A program made the translations under genes and the position numbers. Shown here in pieces: positions 1-11,160 of a stretch of 64,000 nt of DNA (position 1 is the stretch's first letter; each line of letters opens with the position of its first letter). The stretch is taken from the NCBI GenBank assembly GCA_023374025.1, contig SIJG01000050.1, forward strand, positions 793,641 to 857,640. Reading direction: 5' to 3'. The notes beneath the pieces were generated by a model. It was given only the letters and a program-made list of their open reading frames with translations. It did no database searches and was not told the DNA's origin. Source of the stretch: Heterodera schachtii. Lineage: Eukaryota > Nematoda > Chromadorea > Rhabditida > Heteroderidae.

Positions 1-1148
1 TAATCAGTTCAGTACAACCCCCATATTTTAAATAACAATTTTTGAGAAAGGCATTGGCTATAGTTCGGGCTTTAGCATCAGGTAGTGGGACCGAAATTAC
101 GTATTTAGTAAACCAGCAAATTATATTTAACAAATATTTATTTCCCTTAACAGTTGTGGGGAATGGTCCGGCCAAATCTAATCCAACTTTGGCAAAGAGA
201 GTATGAACAGGAACCACTTGCATTTCAGCACGATAAGCTGGAGTGGGGTTATGTCGGAGTTGGCATGTTATGCATTGTTGTATCCAAAGGACAATATCTG
301 AATGCATTTTGGGCCAGAAATACTTTTTACATTTTTTCAACGTTTTTTTAATATTCATATGACCTCCTCCTAATGGGGAACTGTGGAGGGATTCAAAAAT
401 AAATGACCGTAATGTTACAGGGATAAAAATTCGTGGGACATTACTTCCAATTTTAAAATATAAAACTCCGGTGTTTAGCAATAAATTACAGGCCAAAATT
501 GAAAGTTGGTCCTTTTCGCTTTCCGAGAAGTCAGCCGGGAATGAACCATTCTTCAGAAAATCAATGTATGCCAAAACTTCCGGGTCATTCCTCTGTTCTT
601 CGGCTAAATCTATCTGATAGCTGTTCCCATCCTCATGCCTCAGGGTTATCGCATTAACAAAAGGTGCAAAAACTATATGAGATTTTGAATGAACCGCAAA
701 ACATATTGGGAATTGAACTATGTCTTCCATTTCCGGCAAACCATCAACCTCCTTAATTGGTACATCCTCAGCAGCACGTGACAAGGCATCTGCCAGTGTG
801 TTTTGCCGACCTGCCACATGGACAATTTTAATCTGATAATTTTGGAGTTCAACGAACCACCGAGCTAAATGGGGATGGGTTTCCGCTTTTTTGAGTAAAT
901 AGGCCAAAGGCTTGTGATCAGTATGCAGTTCAATGTCACTCGTAAAAATAAATGGTCTAAATTCTCTCAGTGCGTAAATAATTGCACACATTTCAATTTG
1001 TACCGTCGGCCATCGCCTTTCAGATGCCGATAATGTTCGGCTACAGTAAGAGATAGCCGAGAAAGTGCCTATTTTTTCATTTTTTTTCGCACACATTGTT
1101 GTGGGACTGGTTGATGATGTAGCATTCTCAGAAACAGCTTTTGAACAA
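1..1148 (-). mobile_element. Ty3/gypsy-type retrotransposon pol fragment (RNase H and integrase)
   Basis: The minus strand is open without a stop from about 1148 to the left edge. Read on that strand, an RNase H segment comes first, with ISYCSRTLSASERRW, the TDHKPLAYLL block and VAGRQNTLADALSRA. The integrase N-terminus follows, with LHSSPLGGGHMN and QCITCQ forming the H/H..CxxC zinc finger, then the start of the integrase core with VGLDLAGPFPTT, whose Asp is the first catalytic residue. The RNase H-then-integrase order and the GRxNxxADALSR motif are typical of Ty3/gypsy elements. The element runs off the window at the integrase core. At its 5' side the reading loses RNase H similarity near 1090-1148, where a small foldback element has inserted; no reverse transcriptase or LTR is visible. 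The undamaged frame suggests a fairly recent copy. Confidence 0.85.
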
Positions 1149-1156
1149 CTTGTAGC

Positions 1157-1522
1157 CGGAGTAGGACAAAACGTCGTCAGCCGAAACGTCGTCGGACGAA
1201 TTTTTTGACCATAACTTTTTTTCTTTCTCAACCAAATTAAACGGTATTGTTCGAAAGCATTTGAAAAACTCTATCAACCTGCAAATTTTCAAAATTTTTT
1301 ATTCATGTACAAAAAAATAAGGGCAAAAAAAAGTTCGAAATACTGGGTTTTTGAGTCCCTTCTGGCCATAACTTTTTTGAAACTTAACGAAATTTTTTGA
1401 AATTTAGCAAATTAATAACAAACACACAGAGCTATCGAACAACACCAACAATGCTAATTGGATTGACAATGAACAAAGTTATAGTTCAAAAAGTCTTCCG
1501 ACGACGTTTTGGGGTGCACCGA
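1157..1522. mobile_element. hAT-like foldback MITE with 8-bp target duplication
   Basis: The element is bounded by CTTGTAGC at 1149-1156 and again at 1523-1530. Its ends are inverted copies around ACAAAACGTCGTC / GACGACGTTTTGG, and inner parts (ATAACTTTTTT, TTCGAAAGC) also face each other. There is no coding capacity. An 8-bp duplication is typical of hAT elements; the superfamily is inferred. Related copies or halves lie at 8247-8694, 41705-41900 and 56710-56830. Confidence 0.6.
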
Positions 1523-1677
1523 CTTGTAGCTGTCTGTACAACACTTTTTTTTCATTTAGCAGCTTTTTATGACAAAATTCAACAAAAAAGTGTGAAATTA
1601 TTTCAATGCTTTGGTTGCATTTTTATTTTGTTAAATTTTCATCACTCCACAAAATCGAAAAAATAAATAAATAAACG

Positions 1678-1909
1678 AATTAAATTTACATAATGGCACA
1701 TTAATTGATTGATCGGAATTGGGGCAATAATTATTAATTGAAATAAACGAATCTAAACCCGCAAATTAAATTTAGATGATGGCACATTAGTTAATTGACC
1801 GGAATTGGGGCAATAATTATTAACTGAAATAAACGAATTTAAACCCGCAAATTAAATTTAGTGATGGCACATTAGTTAATTGACCGGAATTGGGGCAATA
1901 ATTAAACTG
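1678..1909. repeat. Tandem repeat, 85-86 bp unit, about 2.7 copies
   Basis: The phrase AAATTAAATTTA...GGCACATTA...CGGAATTGGGGCAATAAT recurs from about 1678, 1763 and 1849 with few differences. There is no coding potential. It lies next to the pol fragment but does not look like a complete LTR. Confidence 0.75.
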
Positions 1910-2058
1910 ATTGGACATTCGAACGAACATGTTTAACGTGCGGAGTTAAATTTTCGTCTTTCCTTTTTTTTCTTCAAATATCCTTCTTAATCAATGGCTT
2001 CAGCTGTTTCTTCAGAGGCGTGGCATGGAAAAGCGGCGAAAGGGCTTAAAAAGGTGTC

Positions 2059-2368
2059 ATGGCAACTCGTACAAAAGGCAACTCGTACAAAAAAAATTTC
2101 TAAGGATTTTCAAGTAAAACTTAGAATTTTTCGATTAAAAAAAACTCTAAATGGATTTTCTAGCTAGAAAAACTTTTTAAGACACTTAAATTTTCAAAAA
2201 ATTTAAGAAATTTAAAAAAAAAATCAGCTAAAAACTTAGTAAAAAACTTTAAAGAATTTTTTTTTAAGTTTTTCTAGGCTAGAAAATCCATTTAGATTTT
2301 TTTTTATCGAAAAATTCTAAGTTTTAGTTGAAAATTCTTAGAAAATTTTTTTTTGTACGAGTTGCCAT
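2059..2368. repeat. Long near-perfect inverted repeat (hairpin, arms about 140 bp)
   Basis: The left arm begins GGCAACTCGTACAAAA and runs through CTTAGAATTTTTCGAT and GGATTTTCTAGC. The right arm is its reverse complement, ending TTGTACGAGTTGCC. The outer motif GGCAACTCGTAC is itself doubled on the left (2061 and 2077). The loop is only a few tens of bases. A transcript through it would fold into a long double strand. Confidence 0.8.
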
Positions 2369-2369
2369 T

Positions 2370-4086
2370 GACCCCTTAAAAATTGCAAATGTTTAATCGC
2401 TCAATTAGTTGAGAAATTGCTTAAATCAATTATTTTTCAATATAAATTGTTAATTTTCCTTGGAAACAAATAATTTTAATCTAAGGATTTTTCAAAAAGT
2501 TCTTTCTTTTTTAATTCATAAAAACTTTGGTTTTTGGAAAACAGTTTAATTAATAGTTTAATTATTAATTTTAATTATTTTTTTTTATTGCTTATCCAAT
2601 TTCAGTTGTAGACCAAATGTTTTTTTTCTGAATATCACTGACAATTTTTTTTGGATGGTCCAAATTTGATAAAATGAAAATATCTTGGTTGGTTTGTTTG
2701 AATTTTTCTCTGATTAGGGGGCAGTGACCCAAAATTTTTGTTCTAATTTATTAAAATTAGTCAAAAAATTTAAGCTTTTACGGAATAATGACATATTTTA
2801 TCTAAAATTTTTAAATTTTGTCGCAAAATTTGGTCATTTTGGACAGAATTGATTAACATTGCACTTAATTGCTGGACTGTTTTTTGAACAAATTTTCCTT
2901 TCCCTTGCCGCCCCCCCCCCCGAAATTAAAATTTTTTAAAAATTTCCAGCGAATAATGGAAAATTTTTTCGAATTCCTTCCCCAAAACAAAAATTACAAA
3001 ATTTTATTGGTACATTTTTGAATACAGGCAATCTACAAAGTGCACTCATATTTTCATTTTTTTTTCAAAATTCTAGGTTGGTCCCGGCTTTTTTGGTCCC
3101 GCTATGTCCCGGTTTTTGTCAAAATTCCCGGTCCCGCTCAGCTCAATTTCATTATTCGTCCAAAAAAAACAAAAAAAACATTTTTTGTTTATTTCATTCC
3201 CCTCAAATTATTCTGACCATCTGCTGAATGTGCAATAAACACAAAAATGTTTCATTTTTCAATTTTTTACAATATTTTTTTACTGAATTAACAAACTAAT
3301 TAGTTAATAAACAATATAAGCAATAAAATTTCTAGGGAATAAAAAAAAGGCACACACAGAAAAATCAACATTCGATATAAATTTGAAAATTTGGTAATTT
3401 TTGGTAGCAATTTTACATTGTAAAAAAAATCTCAATAAAATTTTATTTAAAATTTTAATGTTTTATTTTAAAAACCCAATTCTGAGTAGATTCACATAAA
3501 ATTTTTCATATTCTCAAAAAAATTTTTTCATTTGATATGTAAAATGGTATAACTTTAAAGCCCAATTTGAACGGAGCCCCGACGTTTGCGGTCCTGACAT
3601 TTGCGGCTATATCCAAAATCGGATTCAGAGTTGAATTTTTTCAAGCCCTAATAGCCTAAATAGCATTAAAATTAAGAAAACACGGTCTTTTGGTTCATTA
3701 TTATCAATAATTTGTTTGATATTTTTGAACCCTGAATTTTTCCAAAAATGCCAAAATATATCTCTACTTTAACTAATTAACTGAGCTGAGATTTGGATCA
3801 AGCTATATTATTGCAATTTTTTTAAGTAAAAAACAGAAAATGATTTAAAACTGCTTAAAAATGCCAAAATATGTTCTAAAACGAGGATTTATGTGGTCAC
3901 TGAACCTGAAAAAGGCTAATCCCACCTAAACTCCACATATTTTAAAAATTCTCAAACCTAAATCAAAAAATTTTTCCAAATTTTGTACTTTTTGTAAACT
4001 AAGAAGAGTTTTTTTTGTATTTTTGAGTCCAAATACTAATTTACTTTTAAAATTGGCCTACAATTGGTTAAATTTAGCTTTTGAAC
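2370..4086. other. AT-rich gene-free stretch holding the 3'-flank relic of a SPRYSEC copy
   Basis: The part 2588-2960 resembles the DNA just downstream of copy E (31631-31930), including TTTTTTCTGAATATCACTGAC and the following text, but no SPRY exon precedes it. It therefore looks like the remains of a deleted copy. A short GC-rich piece at 3075-3145 (GGTTGGTCCCGG, TTCCCGGTCCCGCTC) resembles the foldback element at 17211. I see no genes in the rest. Confidence 0.5.
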
Positions 4087-5583
4087 ATGGCCATTTTCAG
4101 TGTGGCGATTCTCATCATTTTAATTGGAGTTGGGGTATTAAAAATATAAATTAAAAATTAATTATTTTATATTTTTCTTATATTTATTTAGTTGAGTGAT
4201 TCATCAGTTCGTGGTGATCCGCAACAAAATAAAACTGAAACTGGAGGAGGCTTAAAGCATTTGTTTGGCTTAGACGGTAAAAATGGCAATTTCCATTAAT
4301 CAAATTTTGTTTATTAATTTTAATTCATTTTCAATAAATTTTGGTTTAAATTTTGTTTATTAATTTTAATTCATTTTCAATAAATTTTGGTTTTTGAATT
4401 TTTTACTTGTTAAGGAGACAGAAAAAAGCGTTTTTTTTAATAATATTTTTGCTCTGAACAGTTTTTAATAAAAAAAATTTCATTTTTGTACCATTTTAAG
4501 TACAAATTTTTTTTTCTTTAATTTTCCTACCTTAAATAGCTAATTTTATTTATTATAATTAGGGCTGTCAAAATATGGATATAAAATTGCGAAATATGGC
4601 CATAAAATATGGACGAAAAATCGCAAAATATTGACATAAAATGGCAAAAATATGGACATAAATTTTCCGAACTAAGGGTAAATTTTTAAAAATTTCTCCA
4701 AATTCATTAAATTCTAGTAAAATACATACATCTAAAATGGTTAAATAGGGTATAAGAACTTGTTTTAGAAGAAAAAAAAAGCAATTTCTAGAGAAAATCG
4801 ACCAAAAAAGCGAAATATTCCATTTTTTGTTTATTTTTGACATAAATTAACAAATTAAAAAAAAAATTAAATTTAATCAATTTTTTCGACAAAATTTTGC
4901 TAAAAAATGTCTTTTTCGGAAATTTTTCCGGTCTTTGGGGTCAAAACGGCCAATTTTGCTGATTGGGGCCGTTCTAATAGGGGTTTTTTGGAAAAATGCC
5001 AAAATATGGACATAAAATATGGATAAAAATGCCAAGATATGGAAAAATATGGAAATATGGACATAAATCGCGAAATATGGAAAAATATAGATATAGAAAC
5101 GCATCCTAGAAGCTTCAAACCAAGCTAAAAACATGTTTTTCGAGGCCTCCCATATTCCAGGAAAAAAATATGGATTTCCATATAAATGACAGCCCTAATT
5201 ATAATAATATTGATACCGTATCCCAAAATCCATTTGCAATTCCATTGCCAGTATTTGTCCTAAAATTGGCGCTAATTTAGAGAAAACGGTATTTTGGAAT
5301 GCTTCTGATTGCCATCCGAAAATTGTGATCAATGAAAGCACAAATGCCATTCAGCGCAATGCGACGGGCACAGAAGGTGACCAAATTACATATCAATGAA
5401 ATTTGAATATTTTTTTCAATTTAATTTTTATTTTTATTTTTTAGAATTTCTTGGTGGTCATATTAATGGCCTTCCATTTCCTCGTTCATGCCGAGCAGGA
5501 TCAATTCAAATGCCATCTGCTTCTGCTGCTGGTCGCATTGGCATTATTTATGCGGAATATCGGATTGTTGCTGGAAATGGACC
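4087..5583 (+). pseudogene. SPRYSEC-like copy A, truncated fragment
   Basis: Exon 1 (4087-4134) encodes a signal peptide, MAIFSVAILIILIGVG. Exon 2 (4192-4276) encodes the linker ending LKHLFGLDG, in the usual phase. Two SPRY exons follow: about 5289-5371, with WNASDCHPKIVINESTNAI, and 5445-5583, with RSCRAGSIQMP and AGRIGIIYAEYRIVAGNGP ending at a proper GTGAGT donor. All coil mini-exons and both C-terminal SPRY exons are missing. The gap where the coil exons should be is filled by a terminal-inverted-repeat element (4551-5206), and the start of the first SPRY exon (LFHFPLPIYR in other copies) is lost. Signal and linker belong to the LIILIG subfamily shared with copies B, C and G. I read it as a dead copy gutted by deletion and insertion. 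Confidence 0.75.
4551..5206. mobile_element. Terminal-inverted-repeat element with reiterated 'atatggacataaa' interior
   Basis: A perfect 20-bp inverted repeat bounds it: TATTATAATTAGGGCTGTCA at 4551-4570 and its complement at 5187-5206. The interior repeats variants of 'aaatatggacataaa' in both halves. It carries no protein of its own. Pieces of the same family (AACATG..TAGCTTGGTTTGAAGC) occur near 17040, 51955 and 58340. Confidence 0.75.
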
Positions 5584-5940
5584 GTGAGTTAAATAGCAAA
5601 AATAAACAAAAACTCTATTGGTTTCAAAATCAAAAAATTAATAGTCCAATTTAATTATTTTGTTAGACTAATTACATTCCAATTCCGGCTCACAAGGGAA
5701 CATTTCGAACTATAAGTGCTCAAAATCACTTTAAAACCACTTTTATCATGTAGAGCATGGTCGATTTACTATTGCCTATTTTCGGCTTTTTTGGCCCTGA
5801 CCCCAAATTATTTTATGATGCTGCACTAAATTGTAAAAATCATTTAATTATTTCTAATTGCTGTCCCATTTAAAAAATCCTTTTTTTTTTGGCTTTTCCT
5901 ATTTCTCCTCCTATTTTAATTGGATGCTTTTTGATTAGAG
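5584..5940. other. No gene; edge of a duplicated block
   Basis: I see no gene in 5584-5834. From about 5835 the sequence is the inverted counterpart of 49530-49440 and 34800-34690 (TTAATTATTTCTAATTGCTG, then TTTTTGATTAGAGCTC), leading into the GC-rich block. Confidence 0.5.
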
Positions 5941-5943
5941 CTC

Positions 5944-6380
5944 AATAAAATTTTATGAAAGTAAATGATTTTTGGCTGGCCGATCAGCGCTTAAATGCGG
6001 CGGTCGGCCGTACAAAAATGGGCGTTCCCTGCGGACCGAAGCGGCGCGGCCAATGGGCGGCAGCGCACCGCCGCACCGCACACAGCGCACAAGCAAAAGC
6101 CACCAGCCCAGCAGGACGATGGGATGGGATGGGAGGTGGCGTCACACGTCACGTAAAATTGTCCAAGTCCCCCTCCCCCGGGGGGAGAAAGCCACAAAAT
6201 AGAAATTCGAATCCGCTGGGGGGGGGGGGGGGAAACGGATCGCTAATAGCGATAAAAGCCCCCCAGGGGATGAATCATTTTTGGATGTACAATTCCATCG
6301 TTGGTGGTCGGTCGGTCGGTGGCGGTGGCGCTAAACGACCAACAGAAAATGAAAATGAATTGCTAATGAGTTTTTTATAA
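5944..6380 (-). repeat. GC-rich block, copy 1
   Basis: A sharply GC-rich island in AT-rich DNA, with GCGGCGGTCGGCCGTAC, CGGCCAATGGGCGG (CCAAT box next to a GC box), a long G run near 6219-6233 and TCGCTATTAGCGA-type palindromic text. It is homologous and inverted relative to the copies at 34250-34690 and 48965-49430. Strand is given relative to those copies, which lie just upstream of a gene on the plus strand. Open frames in it differ between copies, so I do not treat them as genes. Confidence 0.75.
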
Positions 6381-6780
6381 TGAGCAAAAAAAAAAAGCGA
6401 AAAATTATTTTTTTTGTGTTAATATTGTACTAATTGTACGAATAACAATTCAAATAGTTTTGTTTTAAATGCATTTTATTCAAAATTGAAAAGTGTGAAA
6501 ATGGATGAAATACTGTAAAAAGAGTGTGTGATAAATACAGTATAATTGATTGAGTTAAATGTTACCATACTTGCAAAATTCTGTGCCTTTTTGGCTTTGA
6601 AATACATTGATTAGGTGTACTGTACTGTAAATTGTCCAATAAAAAATACAGTAAGAATTGCGCCTTCACATTCTGATCTGTTCGAGATTTTCTATCGACG
6701 AAAAATCCCAAAATTTGGCTGAGTTCTTTAACCTTTGGTTTCAAGCTTCGAGAATTTGTCTGATTCGAGAATTCATTCAT
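6381..6780. repeat. Flank of the GC-rich block, inverted duplicate of 48480-48960
   Basis: Phrases such as GCACAGAATTTTGCA, TACAGTA and CCAAAATTTGGCTGA reappear in reverse complement at 48480-48840. There is no coding evidence. With 5835-6380 this makes a duplicated segment of nearly 1 kb. Confidence 0.65.
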
Positions 6781-7077
6781 TAATGATCGATAAATTAATT
6801 AATGCCAATAATTAATTGTATTTGCCATTATTATTTTATGATATTGCACTATTTTGCCTAAGCTTTCTCGTCGTAAGTGAAAAATTAAATTGTTCAATTA
6901 ATTAAAGGCATTGATCAATTATGAAGGTGGATTTCGGCATCATTTTATTTTTCATAAAGTGGGGTTTAATTGGCTCCAACAAATCTTTTTTTGAAAATTA
7001 GACCATAGTGCGCCATTCGAAACTTGATGAATAGTTACAATATTGGCACAGAAATCAAAATGCAGCGGACAGTGCGG

Positions 7078-7690
7078 TGAAAACAGAACGGCATTGACAA
7101 ATGAGAGGACGGATAGAGTGGCAAAAACGGAATGGCACGGACAATTGAGCGGGCGGACAGAGTGGCAAAAACGGAATGGCAGGGACAAATGAGCGGGCGG
7201 ACAGAGTGGCAGAAACGGAATGGCACGGACAAATGAGCGGGCGGACAGAGTGGCGAAAACGGAATGGCACGGACAAATGAGCGGGCGGACAGAGTGGCGA
7301 AAACGGAATGGCACGGACAAATGAGCGGGCGGACGGAGTGGCAAAAACGGAATGGCACGGACAAATAAGCGGGCGGAGGAATGGCACGGACAAATAAGCG
7401 GGCGGACAGAGTGGCAAAAACGGAATGGCAAGGACAAATGAGCGGGCGGACAGAGTGGCAAAAACGGAATGGCACGGACAAATAAGCGGGCGGAGGAATG
7501 GCACGGACAAATAAGCGGGCGGACAGAGTGGCAAAAACGGAATGGCACGGACAAATGAGCGGGCGGACAGAGTGGCAAAAACGGAATGGCACGGACAAAT
7601 GAGCGGGCGGACAGAGTGGCAAAAACGGAATGGCACGGACAAATAAGCGGGCGGAGGAATGGCACGGACAAATGAGCGGGCGGACGGAAG
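7078..7690 (-). repeat. Minisatellite, 44-bp units with interspersed 29-bp units
   Basis: The unit is roughly CGGAATGGCACGGACAAATG AGCGGGCGGACAGAGTGGCAAAAA. A shorter unit lacks the CAGAGTGGCAAAAA part. About 14 units are present. 44 and 29 are not multiples of three but three frames stay open because the unit lacks stops, giving long artefactual frames on the minus strand. A reduced version is at 33521-33625. Confidence 0.85.
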
Positions 7691-8246
7691 GGCAGCGAAA
7701 TAGTGCCTTTTTGGGCATTAGCCTTTGTTATTTGATCATTAATTAACAAATCACTCGTCCCACTTTTTACACCTTCAATTTACTTCTTTTCAAATTTTCT
7801 TTTTTTTAAATTCATTTATTTGTATAATTTTTCATTAATTACTAAATATTTTCGTTGATTTTTTTACAAAATTAATTTATTCATTTTTTATTTTTTATCT
7901 CTTTTTCCATCAATGGAATTTCCACAGTTTTCACAATTTGTCCACATTTTTCGATTCTACCACAAATCATCCGACAAAATTGGCTCTGATATTGCTGCTG
8001 ATGAGTCATTTTCAATGCATAAAATTATGGAAGCAAAAAAAAACTGTTGGAATTAATATACAAATAACCAAAATATTGATAGTTAAATAAATAAAATAAT
8101 ATGGCATTCAAAAAAAAATTAATAATTTAAAAAATACAGTGTTTTGAAAGCACAATAAATGGTGGGGATACTGAATAATTTTGGTTTATGGTAGTGAGTT
8201 TTCGTAATTTGTTGGTCCTTTACCCCAATAATTTGCATGTTTGCCG

Positions 8247-8694
8247 GACTCGCTCAGTTGGGCCGTCACGGTTGGGCCGGCACGTTTGGGCCGGCACGGT
8301 TGGGCCCCAGCATGCTTTTCCATGATAGCTTTTTTCTTTGACATCCAAATCCAACCATCTTGGTATTATTCGAAAGCTCTTCACATGCTCTATTAGCCTA
8401 ACCAAAAGCGGATAGATTTTCAAGCCTGGAAAAAATTTTATTAAGAAAAAAACCTCAAAATTTCAACTTTCTTGCAATTTTCATGTATAACTTTTTTGGT
8501 AATTGTCTAATCGCGAAGCAATAGCTTAGAAAAAGTTTCTAAATACATTAAGCTTTCGAATGATACCAACAGTGTTGGATTTGGATGACAAAGAAAAAAG
8601 TTGTAGAAAGTTATAGTGGAAAAAAATGCTGGGGCCCAACCGTGCCGGCCCAAACGTGACGGCCCAACCGTGCCGGCCCAACTGAGGTAAACCG
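8247..8694. mobile_element. hAT-like foldback MITE, full copy
   Basis: ATGTTTGCCG flanks it on both sides (8237-8246, 8695-8704). The ends are inverted copies, CTCAGTTGGGCC...GGCCCAACTGAG, with reiterated 'ttgggccggcacg' words. The inner halves (ATCCAAATCCAACCATCTTG / TGTTGGATTTGGATGACAAAG, TTCGAAAGC / GCTTTCGAA) also pair. There is no coding capacity. It belongs to the family of 1157-1522. Confidence 0.7.
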
Positions 8695-9149
8695 ATGTTT
8701 GCCGCGACAGTTAAATCCATTATAAATAATGAAAATTAATAATTGTTAATTAGTGATACATATCATTTTAACGCAGAGCAGATTTGAGAATCTCTGCTTT
8801 CTTTGGTGCACAATCAAAAATGTTGTCGTTTATTTGTTGCTAAATAAATAAATAAATTCATAATTTTTAAATTTTATCCCGGATGTCTGGCTTTACACAT
8901 TTAGAAAACTATTTAAAAAAGGTTTTTTTTATCAGCCAAATGATGCTTTTAAGAAATTCCATTTGTGTGAAACGTTGGCAATATGAGACGAAATGATCAA
9001 ATCCAAAAAGTTTCATTCATTTTATTATTTTATTTCAAAATTTTGGTCATGCCATCTTTTTACGGTTATTTATTTTCCCATTAAATACAATTGAAATGAT
9101 GGATGCGGATTTGCTTGAAAAAGTTATGCCGATAAATGGTTAATTATTA

Positions 9150-11160
9150 TTAAATAAAATCATCACTTAATTGATTTACATTTCCGTGCCTCATACGGAC
9201 CGTATGAAACATGGCCAAATACAAGTGAAGTGTCCAATGGCATTTCTTTTGTTGATAGTCCAATATATATATGCTGTATAGACAGAAAATTAAACTTTTG
9301 TTTATTAGCAAATTTTCATCCCCTTCAAAATGAATTGACAATTTAAATTAATATTACTCTTTAAGTGAAAGATTAAAATTTATCATTTTTTGTCATAATA
9401 AATTGAAAATTTTTCTGAACCGAATAACAAAAGACTTCCTTTAAGAAAAATAAAAATATATAAAAATTTAGATATATTCTTCATAAATAAATATTGTTTT
9501 CTCGTAATTCCCCGATTGGCTTCCGGTTTTTCAAGAAATTCTTACCCAGCTTAGCTACTTTAACAACAAAGTAAAAAAATTTTCTGATTGTAAATTTTTA
9601 TTTTTGTAACCAATGGAGTTTTTTTCTATTTTTATTTTTGTTTTGCTTTAACTCACGCTCCATTGTCAGCAATAATCCGATATTCCGTATAAATAGTGCC
9701 AATGCGACCAGCAGAAGATGGCATTTTAATGGGTCCTGCTCGGCACGAATAATAGCCAAAAAATCCTGAAAATAAAAAAAAAATAATTTATTCAATTAGT
9801 GTGAAAATTATGCATTCAATTTCAATGTTTTTTTTCGTCACTTTCTCCCGTCGAATTGCGCTGAATGGCATTTGTGCTTTTATTGATCAAAATTTTCGGA
9901 TGGCAATCAGTGGCATTCCATTGATAAATTGGAAGAGAATGGAAGTGAAAAAGCTGTAAAATAAAATTTATTATATATTTTTAAATTTAAATAACGATTT
10001 ATATTTAGCTATTTTTTGCTAAATTGAATTTATTTTTCCATTTTAGGACTCTTTTTTATTTTTTTGTAAATTTGTGACATTTAATTCAATTTTTTATTTG
10101 CAAAAAAAACACTGTTGAATTTGCCATGTTCTTCATCAGTGACGGCGCCTTTTGATTGTCTTGCATTCCTTCAAATGATAAAAACCGAATTTTTAAATTG
10201 TATAAAAAGAAATTTGTCCCTTTTTTTTACCATTTTCAATTTGTTTTTCCAATTTTGCCTCGTTTCCCGCCGTTTTCTCGGCCAAAGCATTTTGAATCTC
10301 ACGCATTCATAAAATAAAATTGTAAATTAAAAGATATTACATTAAGTTAAATATAATTCAATTACTAAAACAAAATAATTTAAAATATTTTTAAAAATTA
10401 AAAAATATTAATTTGATTTTCAACGAGAATATTAAAATTTTAGTAATAGGTTGGTTAAAAAAAAAAATAATTTTTTTCCGTTTCAATTTGTTTTTCCAAA
10501 TTTGTCCCAATTTCCGCCATTTTTTCGGTCAACGCTTTTTGATTGGCGTGCATTCCCAAAATAAAAATCATAAATTGAAAAAAAAAAAATTTCCACCATT
10601 TTCCAATTTCGTGGACAATAAAGTTTGGCTGTCGCGCATTCCTAAAATAAAAATATAAAAATTAAATGAAATGAATATTAATATTTTAACCATTTTCAAT
10701 TTGTTCCAACTTTGCCTCAATTCCCGACATTTTCTCGGCCAAAACATTTTAATTCTCGGGCATTCCTAAAAAAAATTACGATAAAAATTAATTTACAAAT
10801 ACATTAAATATTTATTTTTACCATTTTTAATTTGTTTTTCCAATTTGCTATTTGATGACAACAGTGAGATTAATGAAAATGCACTTCCTGCGACAAAAAG
10901 TTGGTTCATTAAATGCCAATTGGAATTAAAAATTTAAATTTAAATAATTAATAAATTGCATTTTTACAGTCCAAGCCGAACAAATGCTTTAAGCCTCCCC
11001 CATTTTCAGGTTTATTTTGTTTCTGATCAGCACGAATTGATGAAGCACACAACTAAAAGAAAAAAAAAACTTAAAACTTAAAAATTTAATAATTAATTTT
11101 TATTTTTCATACTCGAAATCCAATTAAAATGATGAGAAGCGCCACATTGAAAGTGGCCAT
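9150..11160 (-). pseudogene. SPRYSEC-like copy B, degenerate
   Basis: Signal exon 11160-11113 (MATFNVALLIILIGFR) and linker exon 11052-10968 are preserved. A 66-nt coil exon (10887-10822) follows. The next (10765-10691) has an in-frame TAA in place of CAA in the MREN-QN position, and the 45-nt exon (10641-10596) carries one extra T that shifts the frame. Further coil exons lie near 10556-10470 and 10305-10225, the KNMANS-type exon near 10170-10115, and SPRY exons at about 9960-9850 and 9765-9650. The third SPRY exon breaks off after GHVSYGP near 9180, and the last SPRY exon is absent. The break lies at the edge of the inverted duplicated segment that ends about 9130, which suggests the segment's arrival cut off the 3' end. 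Confidence 0.8.

Larger units (their letters stand above)
6780..9130. repeat. Segment duplicated in inverted orientation at 32390-33740
   Basis: Ordered matches in reverse complement include the minisatellite, the stretch with GAATTAATATACAAATA, AACGAAAACTCATTACCATA, the 'tctgctttctttggtgca' text and ATGATGCTTTTGAGAAATTC. This copy carries a much longer minisatellite and an inserted foldback element (8247-8694), both absent or minimal in the other copy. I find no gene inside. Confidence 0.7.

Noticed and set aside
1397..1666. 89-codon plus-strand frame
   Set aside because: It covers the right half of the MITE and AT-rich flank, with no similarity to any domain.
4568..5134. Minus-strand frames rich in Phe/Ile/His/Tyr
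   Set aside because: They arise from the reiterated 'atatggacataaa' word inside the terminal-inverted-repeat element.
5955..6380. Open frames of 68-141 codons on both strands in the GC-rich blocks (also 34382-34672, 48982-49409)
   Set aside because: Stop codons are rare simply because of GC content. Frames are not conserved in extent among the three copies, and homopolymer runs differ in length.
6952..7749. Long minus-strand open frames of 195-265 codons rich in LSVPFRFCHSVRPL-type repeats
   Set aside because: They are three overlapping frames through the 44/29-bp minisatellite; all frames stay open because the unit lacks stops, and the inverted duplicate lacks the array.
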